From Oscillospiraceae bacterium (GTDB lineage Bacteria; Bacillota; Clostridia; Oscillospirales; Oscillospiraceae), in assembly GCA_031261245.1 (NCBI GenBank), contig JAISKU010000092.1, positions 1 through 12,848 on the forward strand: 12,848 nucleotides of DNA, in the 5' to 3' direction. The position numbers were made by a program, and so were the translations under genes. This document shows positions 7,886-12,848 of this stretch, one piece after another. The notes under the pieces were generated by a model, which made no database searches, was not told where the DNA came from, and saw only the letters and a program-made list of their open reading frames with translations. The first letter of the stretch is position 1. Every line of letters begins with the position of its first letter.

Positions 7886-9268
7886 GTGGAAAAATTGTTC
7901 AAGCTCAAGGAAAACAAAACCACCTTCGGCACAGAGGTAATCGCCGGCCTCACCACGTTCTTCGCAATGGCGTACATCATCATAGTAAACCCGAATATCC
8001 TAAGCGGCAGAGCGGCGGAGCTGCCTTTCGAGCTCGTGCCGTGGGGCGCGGTATTCCTCGCGACGATCATCTCCGCCGTGATCGGCACGCTCGTCATGGG
8101 GCTTTTCGCGAACGTACCGTACGCGCAGGCGCCGGGCATGGGTCTCAACGCGTTCTTCGTGTACACCGTCTGCCTCGGACTTAACTACTCGTGGCAGCAG
8201 GCGCTCAGTATGGTTTTCGTCTGCGGTATAATCAACATCCTCATCACCGTCACAAGAATCCGCAAGTACATCATCAAGTCAATTCCGCGCGCGCTCCAGC
8301 ACGCGATTTCCGGCGGTATCGGCCTGTTCATCGCGTACATCGGCTTTTTGAACATCGGCTTTGTCCAGCTCGGCGCGGTGCCGTCCATGGCGACAATCAA
8401 CACGCCGGAGCTGCTGCTCTTCCTGTTCGGGCTGCTGCTGATAATCATTCTGCTGACGCTCAAGGTCAAGGGCGCGATACTCATCTCAATCCTTGCGACG
8501 ACGATTCTCGCCGCGATAACCGGCGTGGTGAGCTTCGACGGCGCAAACACCATCAGCTTCGCGGAATCGGCAAAGGCTCTGCCGCAGACGTTCGGCGTGA
8601 TCTTCACAAAGGCGGGGCTCGGCTCGCTCTTCACGGGCGGGGGACGCAGCGTTGTAATCGTGCTCGTCACGATCTTCTCGTTCTCCCTCTCCGACACGTT
8701 TGACACGATCGGCACGTTCATCGGCACAGGCCGCCGCAGCGGAATATTCAGCGAGGCGGACGAGAAGGCGATGGAGACCTCCGTCGGCTTCAAGACGAAG
8801 ATGGACAAGGCGCTCTTCGCGGACGCGATCGCGACCTCCGTCGGCGCGATCTTCGGCACGTCGAACACCACGACGTATGTGGAGTCCGCCGCCGGTATCG
8901 AGGTGGGCGGCCGCACGGGGCTGACCTCGGTCGTCGTCTCGGTTCTGTTCATAATCAGCGCGTTCGCGGCGTCCTTCATATCGGCGATTCCGACGGCAGC
9001 GACGGCGCCCGCGCTCGTCGTAGTCGGAATCATGATGGCGTCGAGCTTCATCGACGTGAAGTGGACGGACATGGACGAAGCGATTCCCGCGTTCTTCGCG
9101 GGCGTGTTCATGGCGTTCTCGTACAGCATTACGACGGGCATCGCGACGTCGTTTATCCTGTACTGCATCGTCAAAATCTGCAAGAAGAAATTCAAGGACG
9201 TGCACCCGATTATGTGGGTCTGCACGGCGCTGTTCATTCTGAACTTCATCCTGCAAGCGGTGATATAG
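7886..9268 (+). CDS. NCS2-family purine permease (AzgA/PbuG type)
   Basis: The 460-aa membrane protein belongs to the AzgA branch of NCS2 transporters, which import adenine, guanine or hypoxanthine with protons across the cell membrane. Diagnostic segments are QAPGMGLNAFF (81-91), FSLSDTFDTIGTFIGT (266-281) and GTSNTTTYVESAAG (324-337) followed by GGRTGLTS (341-348). These are the substrate-pocket helices of the branch. The GTG at 7886 is chosen because AAGAGAGG (7871-7878) sits at good spacing and the family normally begins with a short K-rich lead into FGTEVIAGLTTFFAMAYI. An in-frame ATG at 7832 overlaps the candidate promoter and has no ribosome site. The gene is convergent with xdhC; purine uptake may relate functionally to XdhC, but the two are not cotranscribed. 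Confidence 0.93.
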   Translation: MEKLFKLKENKTTFGTEVIAGLTTFFAMAYIIIVNPNILSGRAAELPFELVPWGAVFLATIISAVIGTLVMGLFANVPYAQAPGMGLNAFFVYTVCLGLNYSWQQALSMVFVCGIINILITVTRIRKYIIKSIPRALQHAISGGIGLFIAYIGFLNIGFVQLGAVPSMATINTPELLLFLFGLLLIIILLTLKVKGAILISILATTILAAITGVVSFDGANTISFAESAKALPQTFGVIFTKAGLGSLFTGGGRSVVIVLVTIFSFSLSDTFDTIGTFIGTGRRSGIFSEADEKAMETSVGFKTKMDKALFADAIATSVGAIFGTSNTTTYVESAAGIEVGGRTGLTSVVVSVLFIISAFAASFISAIPTAATAPALVVVGIMMASSFIDVKWTDMDEAIPAFFAGVFMAFSYSITTGIATSFILYCIVKICKKKFKDVHPIMWVCTALFILNFILQAVI

Positions 9269-9277
9269 ACAAAATAA

Positions 9278-9316
9278 AAAAGCGCCCCGCATTTCATTGA
9301 AATGCGGGGCGCTTTT
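9278..9316. terminator. Bidirectional intrinsic terminator between permease and xdhC
   Basis: A perfect inverted repeat has arms AAAAGCGCCCCGCATTTCA (9278-9296) and its exact complement (9298-9316). Because the arms are self-complementary to the A/T ends, a U-run follows the GC stem on both strands. It lies 9 bp after the permease stop and 1 bp before the minus-strand xdhC stop. Confidence 0.93.
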
Positions 9317-9317
9317 G

Positions 9318-10301
9318 TCATTCGTTTTCGGCTCTGAACTGTATGAGCTGCGCCGCCATGCTTATCGCGAGCTCCTCGGGCGTCTCCGCCCCGATCTGAA
9401 GCCCGATCGGCGACACGAGCCGCGCGACGACCTCCGGGGCGAGCCCCGCCTCCTCGCGCAGACGCTCCCGTATTATCGCCATCTTGCGCTTTGAGCCCAT
9501 CGCACCGACGTAGGCGGCCGGCGTGGGCAGCGATTGCTCCAGCACCTCGTAGTCGTTCTTGTGCCCGCGCGTTATGACGATCACGTAGTCCCGCGCGGTT
9601 AGCGTCACGTGCTCCCATATGCGCTTGAAGTCGCCGAAGATAATGCGCTCCGCGTCCGGGAAATGCTCCGGAGACGCGAACTCCTCCCTGTCGTCGAACA
9701 CGACGCAGTTGAACCCCACGTGCGAGAGCACGGGCACGAGCTCGCGCCCGACGTGCCCGCCGCCGAAGATGTACACGCGCCCCGCCTCACCGAGCGGCAG
9801 CGTCAGCGTGCCGTCGTAATTCTCCGAGAGCTTGTCGTACCGCGCCTTGCGCCCCGCCGCCGCGTCAGAATTCGGCTCAAACACTATCGCCGTCGGCTCG
9901 CCCTCGGAGATGCGCAGCGTCAGCCGCGCGCTGCCGTCGGGCGGCGCCGTCTCCGCCGATTCAAATACGCTTATGAGCTCCGCCGTCGGCCGCAGCGCGC
10001 AGTAGTGTATGCCCACGTCGCCGCCGCATATCATGCACAGGTCGCCCAGCCCGTCGGAGGACAGGCTGTAGCCGAGGGACTGCGCCTCCGGCGCGCCGGT
10101 TTCGAGCATTTCGCGCGCCACGCGCTGCACCTCGTACTCCACCGCGCCGCCGCCGACGGTGCCCTTTGAGCCATTTTCAAAAACCGCCATCACGGAGCCT
10201 GTCTTGCGCGGGGTGGAGCCGCGGCTCTCTATCACCGCGGTAAGCAGAACGCGCTCACCGCGCCGCAGCGCAGCGAGAATGTCGGGAACTAACCTCTTCA
10301 T
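9318..10301 (-). CDS. xdhC: XdhC/CoxI-family molybdenum hydroxylase maturation protein
   Basis: The 327-aa protein has the two-domain plan of XdhC, a cytoplasmic chaperone that carries sulfurated molybdenum cofactor and inserts it into xanthine dehydrogenase-type hydroxylases. The N-terminal XdhC/CoxI domain shows ESRGSTPRKTGSVMAV (25-40), GGGAVEYEV (50-58) and the Cys-bearing LCMICGGDV (88-96). The C-terminal Rossmann domain has IFGGGHVGRELVP (178-190) and ends with SPIGLQIGAETPEELAISM (297-315). Three in-frame starts exist (GTG 10310, ATG 10307, ATG 10301). I choose 10301 because AGGTGA sits 5 bases upstream, and a promoter ending at 10319 would start transcription near 10312, too close to the earlier codons. 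No hydroxylase, molybdopterin or sulfurase genes lie in the window. Confidence 0.93.
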   Translation of the reverse strand: MKRLVPDILAALRRGERVLLTAVIESRGSTPRKTGSVMAVFENGSKGTVGGGAVEYEVQRVAREMLETGAPEAQSLGYSLSSDGLGDLCMICGGDVGIHYCALRPTAELISVFESAETAPPDGSARLTLRISEGEPTAIVFEPNSDAAAGRKARYDKLSENYDGTLTLPLGEAGRVYIFGGGHVGRELVPVLSHVGFNCVVFDDREEFASPEHFPDAERIIFGDFKRIWEHVTLTARDYVIVITRGHKNDYEVLEQSLPTPAAYVGAMGSKRKMAIIRERLREEAGLAPEVVARLVSPIGLQIGAETPEELAISMAAQLIQFRAENE

Positions 10302-10318
10302 TTTCATCACCTGCCGCT

Positions 10319-10347
10319 ATTTTACACAATTTTCAGAAAAAATTCAA
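10319..10347 (-). promoter_or_regulatory. SigA-type promoter for xdhC
   Basis: On the minus strand, TTGAAT (10347-10342), a 17-bp spacer, then TAAAAT (10324-10319). The predicted transcript start is near 10312, giving a leader of about 11 nt before the ATG at 10301 that still contains the AGGTGA ribosome site. Confidence 0.7.
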
Positions 10348-10353
10348 GCCCTG

Positions 10354-10382
10354 TTGCAAAGCTCGCGCGGAAATGGTAGAAT
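10354..10382 (+). promoter_or_regulatory. Extended -10 SigA promoter for the SLH/protease-like gene
   Basis: TTGCAA (10354-10359), a 17-bp spacer, then TAGAAT (10377-10382) preceded by TGG, the extended -10 element. It lies back-to-back with the xdhC promoter, with only 6 bp between the two -35 boxes. Confidence 0.75.
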
Positions 10383-10410
10383 AACCGCACAAAACCAAAG
10401 GAGAACAGCC

Positions 10411-11361
10411 TTGAAAAAGCGCATTTTCGCAATAATTCTGATATTCGCGGCGCTGGCGCAGTCGGCTCTCGCCGCCGGAGTCATGCCGCAGGCCGGTATG
10501 ACGCGCGCCGAAATCGCCGTGTATATCTATGAAAATTTTGAAGATTTAGAGGTCATCAACGACATTCCCGACGGCGCGATACGCGACGTGCCGCGCGGCG
10601 CGGCGTATTACGACGCCGTCTACGCGCTCTACCGCGCCGGAATCCTCACGGGCGCGGACAAGTACGGGCGCTTCTATCCGGACAGAAAGCTCACGGAGGC
10701 GGAGTACGACACGATATCGCTCCGCGCGGCGCAGACGGATCGCCGCCGCTACTACTCGCTGCCGAAGGAGCTGTCGCCGGAGGAGATATTCGCGCTGTGC
10801 TCGCCCGCCGTGTTCACGATTGAGACGTTCGATAAGAGCGGCGACACAGTCCGCACGGGCAGCGGCTTCTTCATCACATCCGACGGCACCGCCGCGACGA
10901 ATCTGCACGTGCTCGACGGCGCGGCCAGCGCCGTGATAACCGTCCCCGGGCTCGGCAAATTCACGGTCAAGGGCGTGTCGGCGTACAGCACAAAGGAAAA
11001 CGTCGCGCTGCTGAGTATCGACGGCAAGGACTTCCCGTGGCTGCCCGTCGCGGACTCCGACGCCGTGAATACCGGTGCGACGGCGTACTCGCTCGGCAGC
11101 CCGCTCGGGCTCGACGGCACGCTCTCAAAGGGGCTCATCTCCTACGTCGGGCGCGAGGTTGACGGGCAGAAAATGCTGCAATTTACCTCTAACATCTCGC
11201 AGGGCTCCGGCGGCGGCGCGCTGCTCGACGCGCGCGGACGCGTCGTCGGAATCACGAGCAGCTCGTTCACCGCGGGCGAGACGCTCAATCTCGCCGTCCC
11301 CGCGAAGCACATTCTCGAGCTCACCCCGGGGAGGGTCGTCGCCATCGGCAACACAAAGTAG
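10411..11361 (+). CDS. Secreted SLH-domain, HtrA/S1C-like serine protease homologue with degenerate triad
   Basis: The gene starts at a TTG with AAAGGAG 7 bases upstream and encodes 316 aa. A Sec signal peptide (MKKRIFAIILIFAALAQSALA) is followed by one S-layer-homology-like module (about 28-105, with MTRAEIAVYIYENF and AGILTGADKYGRFYPDRKLT), expected to hold the protein to the cell wall. The rest (about 122-305) is a trypsin-like S1C/HtrA fold: GSGFFITSDGTAATNLHVLDG, then LSIDGKDFPWLPVADSD, SLGSPLGLDGT, and ALLDARGRVVGITSSS. H166 is present. The Asp of the usual D-[LI]-A-L motif is N197 (ENVALL), and the usual GNSGGAL reads GSGGGAL, putting G267 at the catalytic serine. No PDZ domain follows. 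The fold assignment is firm; proteolytic activity is doubtful, and a binding or sensing role is possible. Its TAG stop opens a hairpin. Confidence 0.88.
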   Translation: MKKRIFAIILIFAALAQSALAAGVMPQAGMTRAEIAVYIYENFEDLEVINDIPDGAIRDVPRGAAYYDAVYALYRAGILTGADKYGRFYPDRKLTEAEYDTISLRAAQTDRRRYYSLPKELSPEEIFALCSPAVFTIETFDKSGDTVRTGSGFFITSDGTAATNLHVLDGAASAVITVPGLGKFTVKGVSAYSTKENVALLSIDGKDFPWLPVADSDAVNTGATAYSLGSPLGLDGTLSKGLISYVGREVDGQKMLQFTSNISQGSGGGALLDARGRVVGITSSSFTAGETLNLAVPAKHILELTPGRVVAIGNTK

Positions 11362-11382
11362 GGGGCGATTATCAATCGCCCC
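11362..11382. terminator. Hairpin at the end of the SLH/protease-like gene
   Basis: A perfect 9-bp stem, GGGGCGATT (11362-11370) and AATCGCCCC (11374-11382), with an ATC loop. It begins immediately after the TAG stop (11359-11361). The downstream GCGTTCCTTT is a poor U-tract, so termination may be weak. The element resembles the other TAGGGG-headed hairpins in the window. Confidence 0.6.
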
Positions 11383-11450
11383 GCGTTCCTTTAGTCCTCC
11401 TCCAGAATGTTGTGCGGGAAGCGAATACACTTGCTTATCTGCATTACAAA

Positions 11451-11464
11451 CGTATTGCAATACG
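11451..11464. promoter_or_regulatory. Perfect 14-bp palindrome over the -35 box (candidate operator)
   Basis: CGTATTGCAATACG reads the same on both strands and contains the TTGCAA -35 hexamer of the downstream promoter. The position suggests a repressor site for the zinc-ribbon gene. No regulator gene is adjacent, so the binding protein is unknown. Confidence 0.5.
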
Positions 11465-11483
11465 CGATACGGTGTGGTATACT
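11455..11483 (+). promoter_or_regulatory. Extended -10 SigA promoter for the zinc-ribbon gene
   Basis: TTGCAA (11455-11460), a 17-bp spacer, then TATACT (11478-11483) with TGG immediately before it as extended -10. Transcription should begin near 11490, with AAAGGGGTG (11496-11504) as ribosome site. Confidence 0.8.
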
Positions 11484-11509
11484 GTCAGAAATTAGAAAGG
11501 GGTGTAATT

Positions 11510-11914
11510 ATGGCATTAATTAAATGTCCCGAGTGCGGAACAGAAGTATCAGACAAGGCGGCGAGTTGCCCTAAATGCGCGTATCCGATTCAAAGTGCAC
11601 AGGCCGACAATTTCGTTAAAATCAAGATTAAAATAAATGCCGTGGGAACCGTAAGAATATTTGATATGGACAATGGTAATGTCTTGTGGGAAGGCAACAA
11701 TAACACAGTTGCAAGATTGGCCATAAGTAAACCGACTACTATTGGGTTTAATTGGGGACTTGGCAAAAAACCACCATCACCAAAGGCCAAGCAAAATGTT
11801 TTTTTAATCGACCCATCAAACAGCAAGAAATATTCATATCAGATGGCTCAAGGTCTTTTTGTTGCAAATGCAAAATACGTTTTGAGTGAAGTTGACGTTA
11901 TTGACAGCGATTAA
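11510..11914 (+). CDS. Small zinc-ribbon protein, AT-rich gene
   Basis: The 134-aa protein starts at an ATG 5 bases after AAAGGGGTG. An N-terminal zinc ribbon (CPECG at 6-10, CPKC at 21-24, spacing typical of bacterial zinc-ribbon domains) is followed by roughly 100 residues of beta-rich sequence (KIKIKINAVGTVRIFDMDNG, then NNNTVARLAISKPTT, ending YVLSEVDVIDSD). There is no signal peptide or membrane segment, so it is probably cytoplasmic. I do not recognise the C-terminal part; it could be a small beta-sandwich that presents or binds a ligand. The gene uses A/T-ending codons (AAA, ATT, AAT) far more than any neighbour, suggesting recent acquisition. It has its own promoter and a following terminator, so it is a monocistronic unit. 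Confidence 0.85.
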   Translation: MALIKCPECGTEVSDKAASCPKCAYPIQSAQADNFVKIKIKINAVGTVRIFDMDNGNVLWEGNNNTVARLAISKPTTIGFNWGLGKKPPSPKAKQNVFLIDPSNSKKYSYQMAQGLFVANAKYVLSEVDVIDSD

Positions 11915-11984
11915 CAAGCTCTCAGCCTTATAGGTGCACATATAAACTGAGAAATACAGCGCAAAAATAAAATCCGCCACCCCC

Positions 11985-12014
11985 GCCCCTTACCTCGGAT
12001 ATCTGGTAAGGGGC
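11985..12014 (+). terminator. Intrinsic terminator/attenuator between zinc-ribbon gene and Cys-rich pair
   Basis: A perfect 10-bp stem, GCCCCTTACC (11985-11994) and GGTAAGGGGC (12005-12014), with a 10-nt loop, followed by ATTTCTTT. No credible promoter fits between it and the next start at 12049, and I found none just upstream of it. The Cys-rich genes may therefore depend on read-through, making an attenuator possible. Confidence 0.75.
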
Positions 12015-12048
12015 ATTTCTTTGCCTCAAAACAAAGGAGGTATGCAAA

Positions 12049-12408
12049 ATGGCGACACCATGCAGGCGCGACTGCGCCTACTACAGCACGTACACGGAGA
12101 CGTGCGACTTCACGCTCATGTGCTACCGCGCGCGGCCTTGCCCGAGCGCAAACTGCACGGAGTACAAGCTGCGCGAGGCTCCGCGCTCGTGGCAGATTTT
12201 CACGGCGCGCGAATTGCGGCGCGCGTCGCCGCGGGAGGAGAATTTCGTCCTCGCGGACTGCGGGCACGAGGTCTACTCGGGCGAGCGGACGTATGAAAAG
12301 GACGGCAGCACGCTCTGCGGCGACTGCGTCGAGGACGAGCTCGGCGACCTCTCAATCGGCGAAAAGGCGCAGTTGCTCGGCTACGAGCCGTCGGGGGAGG
12401 TGCGGTAA
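12049..12408 (+). CDS. Cysteine-rich two-domain small protein (putative zinc binding)
   Basis: The 119-aa protein starts at an ATG 8 bases after a near-perfect AAAGGAGG (12033-12040). The N-terminal module (1-40) holds six cysteines (C5, C9, C19, C25, C31, C36), ending with RPCPSANCTEYK. The C-terminal module (about 65-98) reads LADCGHEVYSGERTYEKDGS then TLCGDCVEDEL, with C71, H73, C90 and C93 placed like a zinc-finger/treble-clef ligand set. A short helical tail (SIGEKAQLLGYE) follows. It has no signal peptide or membrane segment. From memory, modules like the second occur in small proteins of Clostridia and their phages; function is not known to me. The stop overlaps the next start by one base (TAATG), so the two genes are translationally coupled. 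Confidence 0.82.
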   Translation: MATPCRRDCAYYSTYTETCDFTLMCYRARPCPSANCTEYKLREAPRSWQIFTARELRRASPREENFVLADCGHEVYSGERTYEKDGSTLCGDCVEDELGDLSIGEKAQLLGYEPSGEVR

Positions 12409-12587
12409 TGCCGAGGAGGAAGTACAAATTTCTGCCGGGGCTGGAGAACGCGGAGGTCAACTGCTTCGCGTACTACCGCACGAAATCGGGCAAGCCCGCC
12501 TGCCGCGCACTGAGCGACATCTACTGCCTCAAGGAGCGCACGCCCTGCGCGTTCCGCGCCCCGCCGTCCGCCGCAAAAAAGACGTAG
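12408..12587 (+). CDS. 59-aa cysteine-rich protein, coupled to the upstream Cys-rich gene
   Basis: This very short gene begins at the ATG of a TAATG overlap, with GGGGAGG (12394-12400) 7 bases upstream, and ends at TAG 12585-12587. The product is basic at both ends (MPRRKYKF, PPSAAKKT) and has four spaced cysteines: C19, C32, C40 and C47. The core CRALSDIYCLKERTPCAF resembles the Cys pattern of its upstream partner (C-x7-C-x6-C). Four cysteines suit a single zinc site or two disulfides. With no signal peptide, zinc is the likelier option. The strong ribosome site, coupling and shared Cys pattern argue for a real gene despite its length. The stop codon is the head of a TAGGGGCG hairpin. Confidence 0.72.
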   Translation: MPRRKYKFLPGLENAEVNCFAYYRTKSGKPACRALSDIYCLKERTPCAFRAPPSAAKKT

Positions 12588-12606
12588 GGGCGCGCATTGC
12601 GCGTCC
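12585..12606. repeat. TAGGGGCG-headed hairpin element
   Basis: The TAG is the stop of the 59-aa gene. The stem GGGCGCGC (12588-12595) pairs with GCGCGTCC (12599-12606) across an ATT loop, with one G-U pair. There is no U-tract, so this is probably a dispersed palindromic element, not a canonical terminator. Confidence 0.6.
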
Positions 12607-12627
12607 GCACGCCGTATCCCCCGTCCG

Positions 12628-12652
12628 TAGGGGACGACGTCCTCGTCGTCCC
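12628..12652. repeat. TAGGGGACGACG-headed hairpin element
   Basis: A perfect 9-bp stem, GGGACGACG (12631-12639) and CGTCGTCCC (12644-12652), with a TCCT loop. The TAGGGG head is shared with the elements at 11359 and 12585, but the arms differ. It does not touch a gene end. Confidence 0.65.
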
Positions 12653-12660
12653 GTTCCCCC

Positions 12661-12698
12661 CCCGTCCCCGCACGGGATTCCTCGTCGCTTCGCTCCTC
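12661..12698. repeat. Direct repeat copy 1 (38 bp, dispersed-repeat type)
   Basis: CCCGTCCCCGCACGGGATTC continuing through CTCGTCGCTTCGCTCCTC. It matches 12811-12848 at 37 of 38 positions (G12670 versus A12820). Past this copy the sequence continues GGAATGACAGG. The reverse strand translates into peptides such as CHSEERSDEES, a familiar spurious product of a widespread dispersed repeat. Confidence 0.9.
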
Positions 12699-12720
12699 GG
12701 AATGACAGGAACCCCAATCG

Positions 12721-12780
12721 CCCCCGCGCGGCGGGGGAGATGTCGCCGTAGCGACAGAGGGGGGGCATTGCGACAGAGGG
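12721..12780. repeat. Compound palindrome/direct-repeat block
   Basis: CCCCCGC (12721-12727) pairs with GCGGGGG (12731-12737). TGTCGC (12741-12746) pairs with GCGACA (12751-12756). The unit GCGACAGAGGG (12751-12761) recurs at 12770-12780, each copy followed by a G-run and CAT. The block is noncoding. The minus strand gives PPSVATATSP-type peptides typical of translated repeats. Confidence 0.8.
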
Positions 12781-12810
12781 GGCATCTTTTCCCCCGCGTC
12801 CCCCGTATCC

Positions 12811-12848
12811 CCCGTCCCCACACGGGATTCCTCGTCGCTTCGCTCCTC
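12811..12848. repeat. Direct repeat copy 2, cut by the window end
   Basis: This is the second copy of the 38-bp repeat at 12661-12698, offset exactly 150 bp. A shorter shared lead-in GTATCCCCCGTCC occurs at 12614-12626 and 12805-12817. The repeat reaches the last base and probably continues. Confidence 0.9.

Noticed and set aside
8185..9618. 477-aa minus-strand frame spanning the permease and the terminator
   Set aside because: It is antisense to a clear NCS2 permease and crosses a bidirectional terminator. Shadow frame.
10159..10410. 84-residue N-terminal extension of the SLH/protease-like frame
   Set aside because: It overlaps xdhC on the other strand and precedes the promoter at 10354-10382. 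The TTG at 10411 has a good ribosome site and begins a proper signal peptide.
11391..11506. Minus-strand frame ending in RFPHNILEED then TAA, possibly the tail of a lost gene
   Set aside because: Fewer than 40 codons are open and no start or ribosome site is visible. The ending looks protein-like, but it is too short to support; a homology search of the last 25 residues would decide.
11075..11509. N-terminal extension of the zinc-ribbon frame into the SLH gene
   Set aside because: It is out of frame with the SLH protein, upstream of the promoter at 11455-11483, and of unlike composition. ATG 11510 has its own ribosome site.
12381..12823. Minus-strand frames of 79-146 aa over the repeat mosaic
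   Set aside because: Their peptides (CHSEERSDEES, PRSEATRNP, PPSVATATSP) are translations of dispersed repeats, and they run antisense into the 59-aa gene.
12588..12848. CRISPR array
   Set aside because: The repeats are irregular in length and type, only two copies of the 38-bp unit are present, and spacers are not of uniform size.

Overview
The window is a high-GC, gene-dense stretch of a spore-forming anaerobe, most likely an uncultured gut-type member of Clostridia (Bacillota). Evidence for this is a complete nutrient-germinant receptor operon, Shine-Dalgarno sites close to AAGGAGG, SigA-type promoters, an SLH-domain exoprotein, and intergenic repeats of a kind I associate with gut Clostridia. 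I cannot name a species.

Layout. (1) 1-621: the 3' end of a gene for a C-type-lectin/FGE-sulfatase-fold protein whose C-terminus looks like the variable region of a diversity-generating retroelement (DGR) target. (2) 623-3637: a consensus promoter and the two-gene operon alaS-HIT (alanyl-tRNA synthetase, HIT nucleotide hydrolase). (3) 3667-7737, minus strand: a germinant-receptor operon transcribed A-C-(small two-TM protein)-B. It converges on alaS-HIT across a perfect hairpin. (4) 7886-9268: an AzgA/PbuG-type purine permease, divergent from the ger operon. (5) 9318-10301, minus strand: xdhC, convergent with the permease across a bidirectional terminator. (6) 10411-11361: a secreted SLH/HtrA-like protein in which two of the three catalytic residues appear to be lost, sharing divergent promoters with xdhC. 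(7) 11510-11914: a markedly AT-rich zinc-ribbon gene with its own promoter and a palindrome over the -35 box. (8) 12049-12587: two overlapping genes for small cysteine-rich proteins, one only 59 aa. (9) 12588-12848: a gene-free mosaic of palindromes and direct repeats running off the window.

How the genes fit together. alaS-HIT is housekeeping. The ger genes encode the inner-membrane receptor through which the spore senses nutrients. The purine permease and XdhC suggest purine uptake and molybdenum-hydroxylase maturation, but no hydroxylase subunits lie here. The ends are accessory in character: a DGR-like target on the left; the degenerate SLH protein, AT-rich zinc ribbon, Cys-rich pair and repeat mosaic on the right.

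The most notable structural signal is a set of TAGGGG-headed hairpins with different but self-complementary arms. Three of the four provide the in-frame TAG stop codon of the adjacent gene.
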